A DNA stretch of 19,552 bases from JAVWHP01 sp036639955 (lineage in GTDB: Bacteria > Bacillota_I > Bacilli_A > Erysipelotrichales > Erysipelotrichaceae): positions 1 through 19,552 of the forward strand of contig JAVWHP010000019.1 in assembly GCA_036639955.1 (NCBI GenBank), written 5' to 3'. Of the stretch, positions 1 to 7,840 are shown piece by piece (within the stretch, counting starts at the first letter, position 1; the number at the start of each line of letters is the position of its first letter). The notes under the pieces are model-generated. The model did no database searches and had not been told where the DNA came from. It saw only the letters and a program-made list of their open reading frames with translations. A program made the translations under genes and the position numbers.

Positions 1-926
1 CAGTTGTTGCTAAGAATGATCAGGATACTATTATTATATATTCTAGCTTAGAACAATTTAGAGGAGATGCATTACAAGAACAACTTAAAGAAAAGTTTCC
101 AGAACTTAATGCTTATGTTATGTATGTACCTACAGCTAAGAGTGCTGCTAAGATTAGTGTAGAAGGTACTGGAAGTGATGCTGATATACTATTAGGAGTA
201 GAAACTGCATATTTAGAGAAAGTACAAGATAGTTTAGCTGATACTAGTAGCTATACTAAATTAGATTATTTAGATGAACTAGATAATATTAATAATAAGT
301 ATGTAGTATGGGAAAGACAGGCAGGTTCTATTATAGTTAATAACGCTGTAATAAAGAAACATAACTTGCCTGTCCCTAAAACTTATGATGATCTATTGAA
401 TCCGATATATAAGAATTTAATAGCGATGCCAGATCCTAAGTCTAGTGGTACGGGTTACTTCTTTTATAAGAACTTAGTTAATGTTAAAGGAGAAGCTGGT
501 GCTCTTGAATACATAGATAAGTTATCTAAGAATGTTAAGACTTTTACTGAATCTGGTTCAGGACCAGTTAAGTTACTTAAACAAGGTGAGATAGCTATAG
601 GGTTAGGACTTACTTTCCAAGCTGTAGATGAGTTTAATAAAGGTAATGACTTTACTATTATAGAACCTGAGTATGGTTCTCCATACTCACTAACAGGAGC
701 TGGTATTATTAAAGGAAGAGAAAAAGATGAAGATATTATGCGAGTATATGACTTCATCATAAATGATTTCTTAGTATATGATAAAGAGAACTTCTCACCA
801 GAAAAAGTATTAAAAGAACAAACTAATAAAATGGAAAATTATCCTAAAGATATTAAGTATGCTAATATGAAAGGAATTGAAAGTATTAGTGCTAAAGAAC
901 ACTTATTAAGTGTATGGAAATTTTAA
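1..926 (+). CDS. ABC transporter solute-binding protein, 5'-truncated (paralogue 1)
   Basis: This is the C-terminal part of an extracellular solute-binding protein, cut by the window edge. The open frame starts at base 3 and runs without a stop through the first internal Met at 120, giving about 307 visible residues, so 120 is not a real start. It aligns along its whole length with the next gene. Shared blocks include VMYVPTAKSAAKIS, AMPDPKSSGTGYFFYKN, FTESGSGP and KLLKQGEIA, and both proteins end in SVWKF. The fold is that of the type 2 periplasmic-binding-protein family serving Fe3+, spermidine or 2-aminoethylphosphonate importers, and the conserved SGTGYFF and ESGSGP segments are probably ligand-site loops. 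An ATPase and a permease lie downstream. No Cys is seen in the visible part. The class is confident and the ligand unknown. Confidence 0.9.
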   Translation, partial: VVAKNDQDTIIIYSSLEQFRGDALQEQLKEKFPELNAYVMYVPTAKSAAKISVEGTGSDADILLGVETAYLEKVQDSLADTSSYTKLDYLDELDNINNKYVVWERQAGSIIVNNAVIKKHNLPVPKTYDDLLNPIYKNLIAMPDPKSSGTGYFFYKNLVNVKGEAGALEYIDKLSKNVKTFTESGSGPVKLLKQGEIAIGLGLTFQAVDEFNKGNDFTIIEPEYGSPYSLTGAGIIKGREKDEDIMRVYDFIINDFLVYDKENFSPEKVLKEQTNKMENYPKDIKYANMKGIESISAKEHLLSVWKF

Positions 927-954
927 AAAAGATAAAAGATTGGCGATGTGGTGA

Positions 955-1005
955 ACAAAATTTATCATAAAACCTATGATTTATATAGTTATTTATAAAT
1001 TTTGT
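955..1005 (+). terminator. Long inverted repeat between the two binding-protein genes
   Basis: An 11-bp perfect stem is formed by ACAAAATTTAT (955-965) and ATAAATTTTGT (995-1005), with a smaller CATA/TATG pairing inside the loop. There is no clean T-run after it beyond the TTTT in the 3' arm. It could be a weak terminator, an attenuator or an mRNA-stabilising hairpin that uncouples the two paralogues. The pairing is seen and the role is inferred. Confidence 0.35.
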
Positions 1006-1026
1006 ATAGAAATTGTTCTATTATAG

Positions 1027-1035
1027 TGATATAAT
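1027..1035 (+). promoter_or_regulatory. Extended -10 promoter for second binding protein
   Basis: A perfect extended -10 element, TGATATAAT, lies 25 bases before the chosen ATG at 1061. No convincing -35 hexamer is found at 17 bases, as is common for extended -10 promoters. The same element type precedes the LCP gene and the glycosyltransferase at 8924. It predicts a start near 1042 and a short leader holding GGAGA. Confidence 0.5.
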
Positions 1036-1060
1036 TCTATTAATTGAACGGAGATATCTT

Positions 1061-2035
1061 ATGAAAAAATTATTTATAGCTATAGTAATAACTACTATTG
1101 TACTAACTGGAATAGTAGCTAAGAATGACAAGGATACTATTATTATTTATAGTAGCATGGAACAGATTAGAGGAGATGAGTTACAAGCTCAATTAAATGA
1201 AAAATTTAGTGATCTTAAGATTCATGTAATGTATGTTCCTACTGCTAAATCAGCAGCTAAGATTAGTACTGAAGGTGTTAATAGTGATGCTGATATTGTA
1301 GTAGGCTTAGAAACTGCTTATTTAGAAAAAGTAAAAGGCAGTTTAGCTGATACTTCTAGCTATTCTAAATTAGAATACATAGATGGTTTAGAACTCACTA
1401 GTGATAAGTATGTAGTATGGGAAAGATTTAGTGGTTCTATAATAATTAATAATACAGTTATAAAGAAACATAACTTACCTGTCCCTAAAACTTATCAAGA
1501 TTTATTAAATCCTGTATATAAGAATTTAATAGCTATGCCTGATCCAAAATCTAGTGGTACTGGTTATTTCTTTTATAAGAATATAGTTAATGAATTAGGT
1601 GAAGAAAAAGCTCTAGAATACTTTGATAAGTTATCTAAGAATGTTAAAACCTTTACTGAATCTGGTTCAGGACCAATAAAACTACTTAAACAAGGAGAAA
1701 TAGCTGTAGGTTTAGGACTTACTTTCCAAGCTGTAGATGAATCTAATAAAGGTAATGACTTTACTCATATCGTTCCTGAATATGGATCTCCTTATGCATT
1801 AAGTGGTGCTGGAATATTAGAAGGAAGACAAAATGATCCTGATATATTAAAAGTTTATGATTATCTTATAAATGAATTCCTTGTTTATGATAAAGAAAAC
1901 TTCTCACCAGGTAAAGTATTAAAAGACCAAAAAATTAAGATGGATAACTATCCTAATGAAACTAAGTTTGCTAATATGGAAGGCATTGAAAGTATAAGTG
2001 TTAAAGAACATTTATTAAGTGTATGGAAATTCTAG
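1061..2035 (+). CDS. ABC transporter solute-binding protein (paralogue 2)
   Basis: This is a complete 324-residue secreted substrate-binding protein. The ATG at 1061 is chosen because GGAGA lies at 1050-1054 and the sequence then begins MKKLFIA, a classic signal peptide. An earlier in-frame ATG at 1013 has no ribosome site and adds unlikely residues. The hydrophobic segment (about residues 4-20) ends in TGIVAKN with no Cys, and the whole protein has no Cys. It is therefore not a standard lipoprotein and may stay tethered by an uncleaved helix or be released. The mature part is a type 2 periplasmic-binding fold like the Fe3+/spermidine/aminoethylphosphonate families, with AMPDPKSSGTGYFF and FTESGSGPIKLL as conserved blocks. 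It is a close tandem paralogue of the gene before it and 60 bases from the ATPase gene, so it likely delivers ligand to the same permease. Ligand unknown. Confidence 0.92.
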   Translation: MKKLFIAIVITTIVLTGIVAKNDKDTIIIYSSMEQIRGDELQAQLNEKFSDLKIHVMYVPTAKSAAKISTEGVNSDADIVVGLETAYLEKVKGSLADTSSYSKLEYIDGLELTSDKYVVWERFSGSIIINNTVIKKHNLPVPKTYQDLLNPVYKNLIAMPDPKSSGTGYFFYKNIVNELGEEKALEYFDKLSKNVKTFTESGSGPIKLLKQGEIAVGLGLTFQAVDESNKGNDFTHIVPEYGSPYALSGAGILEGRQNDPDILKVYDYLINEFLVYDKENFSPGKVLKDQKIKMDNYPNETKFANMEGIESISVKEHLLSVWKF

Positions 2036-2095
2036 AAAAGATAAAAAGCAATTAAATAAGTAATAAATATATATTACTATAGAAAGGTAAAGAAG

Positions 2096-2878
2096 ATGGA
2101 TATTAAAGAAACTGAATGTAAATTAATAGTTAAAGATTTATATAAAAACTTTGGAGGAAAAGATGTTTTAAAACATATAAGCTTTGAAGTTAAGACTGGA
2201 GAATTCTTATCAGTATTAGGACCTAGTGGATGTGGTAAAACTACACTGTTAAGAATACTAATCGGATTAGATAAACAAAATAGTGGTGAAATTATAAAAG
2301 ACAATAAAGATATAACTGAGTTATTACCTGAACAACGTGGTATGGGTATAATATTTCAAAACTATGCTTTATTCCCTAATATGACAGTTTTAGAAAATGT
2401 AGAATATGCATTAAAGATACGTAAGACACCAAATTATAGAGAAATAGCTAAACATACATTAGATCAAATCGGAATGAGTGATCAATATGATAAAAAACCA
2501 AAACAATTAAGTGGAGGACAACAACAAAGAGTAGCTATTGCTCGTACTTTAGCATTAAATCCAGATATTATATTATTAGATGAACCTATAAGTGCTTTAG
2601 ATGTAACTAATAGAGAAATAATGAAAAAAGAATTAAAAGCTATACAAAAGAAGTTTAATAGTACTATGATCTTTATAACTCATGAACAAGAAGAAGCATT
2701 CTATTTATCAGATAGAATTATGGTAATGAGTGAAGGAGATATAGAACAAATAGATACACCAGAAAATATATATGACCACCCAGCAACAGATTATATAAAA
2801 GACTTTGTAATAGATCATTTAGAACAGAAATATGAATCTCTATTAAAATGTACAGGAAGAAGTAGACATGCAAAATAA
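2096..2878 (+). CDS. ABC transporter ATP-binding protein (PotA/FbpC/PhnT-like)
   Basis: This is a 260-residue cytoplasmic ATPase that drives the importer. Visible motifs are Walker A GPSGCGKTT (about 42-50), the Q-loop in IIFQNYALFPNMT, signature LSGGQQQ (138-144), Walker B IILLDEP (158-164) and the switch His in ITHEQEE (about 196). The pattern PEQRGMGIIFQNYALFP is typical of the iron/polyamine/2-aminoethylphosphonate subgroup. At 260 residues it lacks the long C-terminal regulatory (TOBE) extension of the roughly 350-residue PotA/FbpC proteins, so it is a short form. It follows the binding protein after a 60-base gap and overlaps the permease gene by 11 bases, which points to co-translation. 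The ATPase call is secure and the substrate is inferred from its partners. Confidence 0.95.
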   Translation: MDIKETECKLIVKDLYKNFGGKDVLKHISFEVKTGEFLSVLGPSGCGKTTLLRILIGLDKQNSGEIIKDNKDITELLPEQRGMGIIFQNYALFPNMTVLENVEYALKIRKTPNYREIAKHTLDQIGMSDQYDKKPKQLSGGQQQRVAIARTLALNPDIILLDEPISALDVTNREIMKKELKAIQKKFNSTMIFITHEQEEAFYLSDRIMVMSEGDIEQIDTPENIYDHPATDYIKDFVIDHLEQKYESLLKCTGRSRHAK

Positions 2879-4451
2879 GGCCTTTAGATCTAGTAAAGTA
2901 TTAATATGCTTATTCTTAATTATAAGTGTAATATGCCCATTAATAACATTACTATTAAATATTAAATTAGAAGATATATCAACTATTATAGGATCAGCAC
3001 AATTTGCCCCTATGATGGTTAATTCATTATTTACAACATTAGCTGCTACCATGATATCTGTTCTATTAGCATTGGTATTAGCATGGTGTGTAAATAGAAG
3101 TAATATAAAATATAAATCAGTATTCAGTGTACTATTTACACTACCAATGCTAATACCAAGTATATCTCATGGTATGGGATTAGTACTCTTATTTGGAGAT
3201 AATGGATTAATAACTAATATGTTAAATATTAATATTAATTTATATGGGTATACTGGTATTATTATAGGATCTGTATTATATTCATTTCCAGTAGCATTCT
3301 TAATGCTAACTGATATATTTAGATATGAAGATTATACAACTTATGAAGCAGCAGAAGTATTAGGATTAAGTAAAATACAACAATTTATAACTATAACATT
3401 ACCTAATCTTAAAAGACCATTAATAAGTGTTATATTTGCAGTATTTACTATGGTATTTACAGATTATGGAGTACCACTAGTAGTAGGTGGAAAGATGATG
3501 ACACTACCAGTATATATGTATAGAGAAGTAATAGGACTACTTAATTTCTCTAAGGGAGCTATCATTGGTGTTATATTATTAATACCTGCTGTAATAGCCT
3601 TTATATTAGATTTAAAGAGCAATGAAGGTGGTAATGGATCTACTATTACTAAAACTTATATTATTGCTAAAAACAAAGCTAGAGATATATTCTCTTATGT
3701 AGTATGTATAGGTACTATATTCTTAGTAAGTTTACCTATAGTAGCATTTGCTTACTTATCTATAGTGAAACAATATCCAGTAAATATGTCATTATCATTA
3801 GATAATATTATTAATGCATTTGATAGAGGAGTAGGAATGTACTTATTAAACTCTTTAGCTATAGCATTCTTAACAGCATTAATAGGACTATGTACTACAT
3901 ACTTTACAGCTTATTTAACAGCTAGAAGTAATAAAAGCTTTAGTAATATGGCATTACATTTAATATCAATGATATCATTAGCAATACCAGGAGTAGTATT
4001 AGGTTTATCATACGTACTATTCTTTAAAGGAAGTATAGTATATGGTACTATAATTATGTTAGCTATGGTTAATATAATACACTTCTTTGCTTCTCCATAC
4101 TTATTAGCATATAACTCTTTATCACAATTTAATAGTAATCTAGAAGATATATCAAGTACTATGGGAATAAGTAAAATGAAAATGTTATTAGATGTATATA
4201 TACCATGTACTAAACAAACTATGGTAGAAATGTTTAGTTATATGTTTGTAAATGCTATGGTTACTATATCAGCAGTATCATTCTTAGCTAACTTTAAGAA
4301 TATGCCATTAGCATTATTAATACCACAATTTGATGCACAATCACTTATAGAAGCAACAGCATTTATATCAATAATAATATTATTTGTAAATATAGTAGTT
4401 AAACTATCAGTATTCTTTATTAAAAGAATACTAGCACAAAAGGAAGTGTAA
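2868..4451 (+). CDS. Fused two-domain ABC permease (FbpB / 2-aminoethylphosphonate type)
   Basis: This is a 527-residue inner-membrane permease in which both transmembrane halves are joined in one chain, so it can work without a second permease gene. About twelve hydrophobic segments are visible. Each half carries an ATPase-docking EAA loop: EAAEVLGLSKIQQF from about residue 160, and EDISSTMGISKMKM from about residue 425. The tandem architecture is typical of Fe3+ (FbpB/SfuB) and putative 2-aminoethylphosphonate permeases. The ATG at 2868 lies inside the end of the ATPase gene, and AGGAAGA at 2854-2860 supplies the ribosome site. The next gene starts 3 bases after the stop, in the same transcript. 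The permease call is firm. The substrate is not readable from sequence, and the cytidylyltransferase next door favours an amino-phosphonate or phosphocholine-like solute over iron. Confidence 0.93.
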   Translation: MQNKAFRSSKVLICLFLIISVICPLITLLLNIKLEDISTIIGSAQFAPMMVNSLFTTLAATMISVLLALVLAWCVNRSNIKYKSVFSVLFTLPMLIPSISHGMGLVLLFGDNGLITNMLNININLYGYTGIIIGSVLYSFPVAFLMLTDIFRYEDYTTYEAAEVLGLSKIQQFITITLPNLKRPLISVIFAVFTMVFTDYGVPLVVGGKMMTLPVYMYREVIGLLNFSKGAIIGVILLIPAVIAFILDLKSNEGGNGSTITKTYIIAKNKARDIFSYVVCIGTIFLVSLPIVAFAYLSIVKQYPVNMSLSLDNIINAFDRGVGMYLLNSLAIAFLTALIGLCTTYFTAYLTARSNKSFSNMALHLISMISLAIPGVVLGLSYVLFFKGSIVYGTIIMLAMVNIIHFFASPYLLAYNSLSQFNSNLEDISSTMGISKMKMLLDVYIPCTKQTMVEMFSYMFVNAMVTISAVSFLANFKNMPLALLIPQFDAQSLIEATAFISIIILFVNIVVKLSVFFIKRILAQKEV

Positions 4452-4454
4452 TAT

Positions 4455-5363
4455 ATGAACTTAACTTTAAATCAATTTGATATATTAGTAGAAATAGAAT
4501 CTAATCAAAATATAAAATATACACAAAGATATTTAGCAGATAAGTTTTATTTATCAGTAGGTATAGTAAATAAAACTATACAAGAACTAATAGAACAAGA
4601 ACTAATTATAGTAGAAGATAATTCTAAATATAAAGTAACTATAAAAGGATATGAATGGTTAGAACCACATAAAGTAAAGAAAGCTATATTTTTAGCAGCT
4701 GGATTTGGTAGTAGAATGGTACCTATAACTTTAAATACTCCTAAACCATTAATTAAAGTGAATGGTAAAAGAATTATAGAAACATTATTAGAAGCAGTAG
4801 TTAATATAGGTATTAAAGATATAACTATAGTAAGAGGTTATTTAGGAGAACAATTTGATATATTACTTAAAGATTATCCTAATATAAAGTTTATAGATAA
4901 TAATATGTATAATGAAGCTAATAATATATCTAGTGCTTATTTAATAAAAGATATGTTAAGTAATGCTTATGTATTAGAAAGTGATCTAATACTATATAAT
5001 AAAAGTATTATAAGAAAATATGAATATAGTACTAATTATATAGGAAGACCTTGTAGTATAACTGATGATTGGTGTTTTGAAGTTAAAAAGAATATTATTA
5101 CTAAAGTTAAAGTTGGTGGTAAAGATGTACATCATATGTATGGAGTATCTTATTGGAATAAAGAAGATGCTAAAAAGATGTCTATAGATATAGAAGATGT
5201 ATATAAACAACCTGGTGGTAAAGAAAAATACTGGGATGAAGTATCTTTAACTTATTGTAAAGATCATTATAATATATTAGTAAGACAAGTACATGAAGAA
5301 GATATTATTGAAATAGATACTTATGAAGAATTAAAAGCAGTAGATGCTTCTTATAAACAATAA
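4455..5363 (+). CDS. Winged-helix domain fused to LicC-like cytidylyltransferase
   Basis: The protein has 302 residues in two parts. Residues 1 to about 72 look like a winged helix-turn-helix (YTQRYLADKFYLSVGIVNKT followed by a wing and LEPHKVKK). Residues 76 to 302 are a nucleotidyltransferase of the LicC family, which makes CDP-choline from CTP and phosphocholine; relatives (PntC) activate 2-aminoethylphosphonate with CMP. Visible motifs are nucleotide loop FLAAGFGSRMVP (79-90), TPKPLIKV, NEANNISSAYL, metal-site ESD (175-177) and the late GVSYWN and KYWDEV blocks, which resemble pneumococcal LicC as I recall it. It is tightly coupled to the permease (3-base gap, AGGA before it). The simplest reading is that the imported solute, or a product of it, is cytidylylated here, while the N-terminal domain may sense it or regulate the operon. 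Generic sugar-phosphate nucleotidyltransferase is the fallback. Confidence 0.87.
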   Translation: MNLTLNQFDILVEIESNQNIKYTQRYLADKFYLSVGIVNKTIQELIEQELIIVEDNSKYKVTIKGYEWLEPHKVKKAIFLAAGFGSRMVPITLNTPKPLIKVNGKRIIETLLEAVVNIGIKDITIVRGYLGEQFDILLKDYPNIKFIDNNMYNEANNISSAYLIKDMLSNAYVLESDLILYNKSIIRKYEYSTNYIGRPCSITDDWCFEVKKNIITKVKVGGKDVHHMYGVSYWNKEDAKKMSIDIEDVYKQPGGKEKYWDEVSLTYCKDHYNILVRQVHEEDIIEIDTYEELKAVDASYKQ

Positions 5364-5380
5364 TTGATTAATTGTTTATA
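5352..5380 (+). terminator. Hairpin overlapping the end of the cytidylyltransferase gene
   Basis: A 10-bp AT-only stem (5352-5361 with 5371-5380) spans the stop codon. The T-run after it is poor. It may partly end the uptake operon, but it is weak and could equally be chance in such AT-rich DNA. Confidence 0.3.
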
Positions 5381-5392
5381 TTAGGTTAAAAT
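5364..5392 (+). promoter_or_regulatory. Possible promoter for the thioredoxin lipoprotein
   Basis: TTGATT (5364-5369) and TAAAAT (5387-5392) are separated by 17 bases, upstream of an AGAGGTGA ribosome site. The match is only moderate in AT-rich DNA and overlaps the hairpin above. Confidence 0.35.
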
Positions 5393-5409
5393 ACTATAGA
5401 GGTGACTAT

Positions 5410-5982
5410 ATGAAAAAGATAACTAGTATTATTTTAGTATTATGTTTAATGTTTATAAGTACAGGATGTAGTAATAAAGAAACTTCTAAAGAGTTAATTG
5501 AATTAACTAAATTAGAAAGTACTAAGAAAGATATGACTGAGTATACTTTATTAAAAGATACTGAACATATATTTTTAGAAACAAGTTATGAACAATTAAA
5601 TACTCTGTTTGCTAATAAAGGAACTGGTGTTGTTTATTTAGGTGGAGTAGGATGTCCTTGGTGTGAAGAATGTGTACCAGTATTAAATGCAGCAGCTAAG
5701 AAATATAAAGGATTAACTATTTATAGTCCTAAATCTATAACTAAAGAAGATGATGAAGCTGTATTTAAGAAACAATATGAAATCTTTAATAACAATGTAT
5801 TACCTGGAGAAGAAGTTATTTATATACCTCATGTATTTGTAATAGTAGAAGGTAAAGTAGTAGCTGATAATTTAGGTACTGTAGATGGACATGATGCTCA
5901 TACTAATAAAATGACTGAAGAACAAATAACTAAATTAGATGCTATATATACTGGGATGTTTAATAAACTTGTTAAAGCATAG
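5410..5982 (+). CDS. Thioredoxin-fold lipoprotein with CPWC active site
   Basis: This is a 190-residue extracytoplasmic lipoprotein. It starts with a signal peptide and lipobox, FISTGC, with the lipidated Cys at residue 20, followed by a charged linker. The C-terminal part is a thioredoxin-like domain with active-site CPWC (82-85) extended to CPWCEEC, giving a third Cys at 88, and a probable cis-Pro in YIPHVFV. Such proteins exchange disulfides or handle oxidised thiols outside the membrane; the closest well-known relatives are TlpA-like and bacteriocin-accessory thioredoxins. AGAGGTGA just before the ATG gives a clear start. It has a possible promoter of its own and a strong terminator after it, so it looks like a single-gene unit rather than part of the transporter operon. 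Its substrates cannot be seen. Confidence 0.88.
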   Translation: MKKITSIILVLCLMFISTGCSNKETSKELIELTKLESTKKDMTEYTLLKDTEHIFLETSYEQLNTLFANKGTGVVYLGGVGCPWCEECVPVLNAAAKKYKGLTIYSPKSITKEDDEAVFKKQYEIFNNNVLPGEEVIYIPHVFVIVEGKVVADNLGTVDGHDAHTNKMTEEQITKLDAIYTGMFNKLVKA

Positions 5983-5987
5983 ATTAT

Positions 5988-6016
5988 AATTATGTTAGAA
6001 ATAACATAATTTTTTT
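5988..6016 (+). terminator. Rho-independent terminator after the thioredoxin lipoprotein
   Basis: A 10-bp stem, AATTATGTTA/TAACATAATT, with a stable GAAA tetraloop is followed at once by a run of T to 6016. It starts six bases after the stop codon. This is the cleanest terminator in the first half of the window. Confidence 0.85.
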
Positions 6017-6047
6017 ATATATTATACTTTATAATTAAGATATGTAA

Positions 6048-6056
6048 TGCTATAAT
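6048..6056 (+). promoter_or_regulatory. Extended -10 promoter for the LCP gene
   Basis: TGCTATAAT is a perfect extended -10 element directly after the preceding terminator, with no strong -35. It predicts transcription from about 6063, 23 bases before the ATG at 6086, which AAAGGAGAT (6072-6080) serves. Confidence 0.6.
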
Positions 6057-6085
6057 AACAAAGATTTTTATAAAGGAGATATTTT

Positions 6086-7519
6086 ATGAAAAAGAAATTT
6101 AAAGAAGCAAGATTATATTTTATATTAATATATACTTTATTAACTATAGGTTTAGTAGGACAGTTAATATTAAGTAATATGATACCTTTTAAATATATGG
6201 CTGTAGTTATACCTGTATTAGTTCTTATATACATAGGTTTATTTGTTTTACAGTATAAACCTAAGATAAGTAAGGTTAATAGAGCTTTAGGTAAAGTACT
6301 TATAGTGTTTATGTGTATATTCTTATTAGTTGGTAATTTATATTTAAATAAGACTACTAACTTATTTGGTCATATTGGTGGTGCTGATGGTAGTTTAGAT
6401 GTTGAAGTTAGTATAGTAGTTCTTAAAGATTCTAAAGCTAAAGATATTAATGATCTTAAAGGTCTTAGTTTTGGTGAGGGTACTATAGGTGATATTTCTT
6501 TTAATAAGAATGCTATAGATGATTTAAGTAAAGATTTAAATGAAACTATAATTACTACTAAGTATGATAACTATAGTAGTTTTGGTGATGCATTATATAA
6601 TGGTGAAGTAGATGCTATTATATTAAATGAAGGTATGAGACAGATGTTTGAGGATAATCATCCTAATTTTAATAAAGAAACTAAAGTTATAAAGACTTAT
6701 AATTATAAGAGTGAAGCAGTTACTTCTACTAAGAGTGTAGATGTTACTGAGGAATCTTTTATTGTTTATATTACTGGTATTGATAACTATGGAGATATTT
6801 CTCGTGTTGGTCGTTCTGATGTTAATAAGATGGCTGTTGTTAATCCTATTACTAAGAAGATTCTTCTTATAGATGTTCCTAGAGATTACTATGTTAAACA
6901 AACTTGCCAAGATAACCTACTTGATAAGTTAACTCATACTGGTATCTTTGGTCCTAATTGTACTGTAGATAGTATGTCTAACTTCATGGGTGTTGATATT
7001 AACTACTATGTTAGAGTTAACTTCTCAGGTATAACTAATATAGTAGATGCATTAGGTGGAGTAGATGTACATAGTGAGGTAGGATTTACAACTGATGGTG
7101 GACTTTATACGTATAATGCGGGTATGAATCATATGAATGGAGCTTCAGCTTTAGCATTTGCTAGAGAAAGATATAATGTAGGCGGTGGAGATGATGGCCG
7201 TATTAAGAACCAAACAAGAGTTCTTGAAGCAATTATTAATAAAGTAACAAGTACAGAAGTAATAACTAATTATATGGGTTTCTTAGACGCAATTGGAGGA
7301 TCATTCCAAACAGATATGTCAGACTCAGACATCAAGTCATTAGTTAAAATGCAATTAGATGATATGGCTAGTTGGTCTATAAGTTCATATTCTTTAAGTG
7401 GAACGGGTGGAACTGATTGGACTCCAGCTAATGGATTCAATGCTTATGTATCTTATCCTAACATGGATACAGTTACTGAGGCGCAGCGATTAATTACTGA
7501 AATAATGAATGAAAAGTAG
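6086..7519 (+). CDS. LytR-CpsA-Psr (LCP) family wall-polymer ligase
   Basis: This is a 477-residue membrane protein. LCP enzymes move lipid-linked teichoic acid or capsule chains onto peptidoglycan outside the cell. Three transmembrane segments lie near residues 12-30, 36-55 and 70-87. An extracellular accessory region follows (about 103-210; SKAKDINDLKGLSFG and DALYNGEVDAIIL resemble a small solute-binding fold). The LCP catalytic domain runs from about 222 to 400, with Asp245 in RSDVNKM, Arg266 in PRDYYV and the ARERYNV segment (Arg360/Arg362), consistent with polyprenyl-phosphate and metal binding. The final LSGTGGTDWTP to AQRLI tail is repeated in the broken copy at 12221. It has its own promoter and terminator. 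A surface-glycan operon downstream fits its role. Codon use is extremely TTA/ATA/GTT-biased, unlike the module that follows. Confidence 0.93.
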   Translation: MKKKFKEARLYFILIYTLLTIGLVGQLILSNMIPFKYMAVVIPVLVLIYIGLFVLQYKPKISKVNRALGKVLIVFMCIFLLVGNLYLNKTTNLFGHIGGADGSLDVEVSIVVLKDSKAKDINDLKGLSFGEGTIGDISFNKNAIDDLSKDLNETIITTKYDNYSSFGDALYNGEVDAIILNEGMRQMFEDNHPNFNKETKVIKTYNYKSEAVTSTKSVDVTEESFIVYITGIDNYGDISRVGRSDVNKMAVVNPITKKILLIDVPRDYYVKQTCQDNLLDKLTHTGIFGPNCTVDSMSNFMGVDINYYVRVNFSGITNIVDALGGVDVHSEVGFTTDGGLYTYNAGMNHMNGASALAFARERYNVGGGDDGRIKNQTRVLEAIINKVTSTEVITNYMGFLDAIGGSFQTDMSDSDIKSLVKMQLDDMASWSISSYSLSGTGGTDWTPANGFNAYVSYPNMDTVTEAQRLITEIMNEK

Positions 7520-7575
7520 ACTATTAGTTTTGAAAGTTATATCATACGATATGCCTTTCTTACATCATTATTGTT
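7148..7575 (+). repeat. Direct repeat copy A: LCP 3' end plus terminator
   Basis: From the codon for Ala in ALAFARER to just past the terminator, this stretch is homologous to 12263-12680 in the same orientation. In protein the two differ at roughly 15 sites and a two-residue gap over about 120 residues, counted by eye. The terminator hairpins and the TTATTGTT tail also align. Confidence 0.75.
7532..7559 (+). terminator. Imperfect terminator hairpin after the LCP gene
   Basis: GAAAG pairs with CTTTC, enclosing TATATC/GATATG around an ATAC loop, with one mismatch and one G-U pair. It lines up base by base with the stronger hairpin at 12636-12668, so it looks like a drifted copy of the same terminator. 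The T-rich tail is weak. Confidence 0.55.
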
Positions 7576-7840
7576 ATGTTAAAAGATTATATAATTAAAC
7601 CGAATTAAAAAAGCCTAAAAATGTCATATACATCAGTATAATTTAATAAACGGTAACTTAGTTAATCAAAATAAGCATTATAAGAGGATTGCTTGAAAAG
7701 GCGACTCATTTTAGGAGATGATAATCATATATTTTTTATTTTAATATATCAATATGCTATTGTTCTATTAACTTTCCTGAACTATTTCAACCATGTAAAA
7801 TTAACCAAAATGTTAACATGATGATTTTAATTATGGCATA

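Noticed and set aside
1013..1060. Upstream in-frame ATG that would lengthen the second binding protein by 16 residues
   Set aside because: It overlaps the extended -10 promoter, has no ribosome site, and the residues added would precede a textbook signal peptide that starts at 1061.
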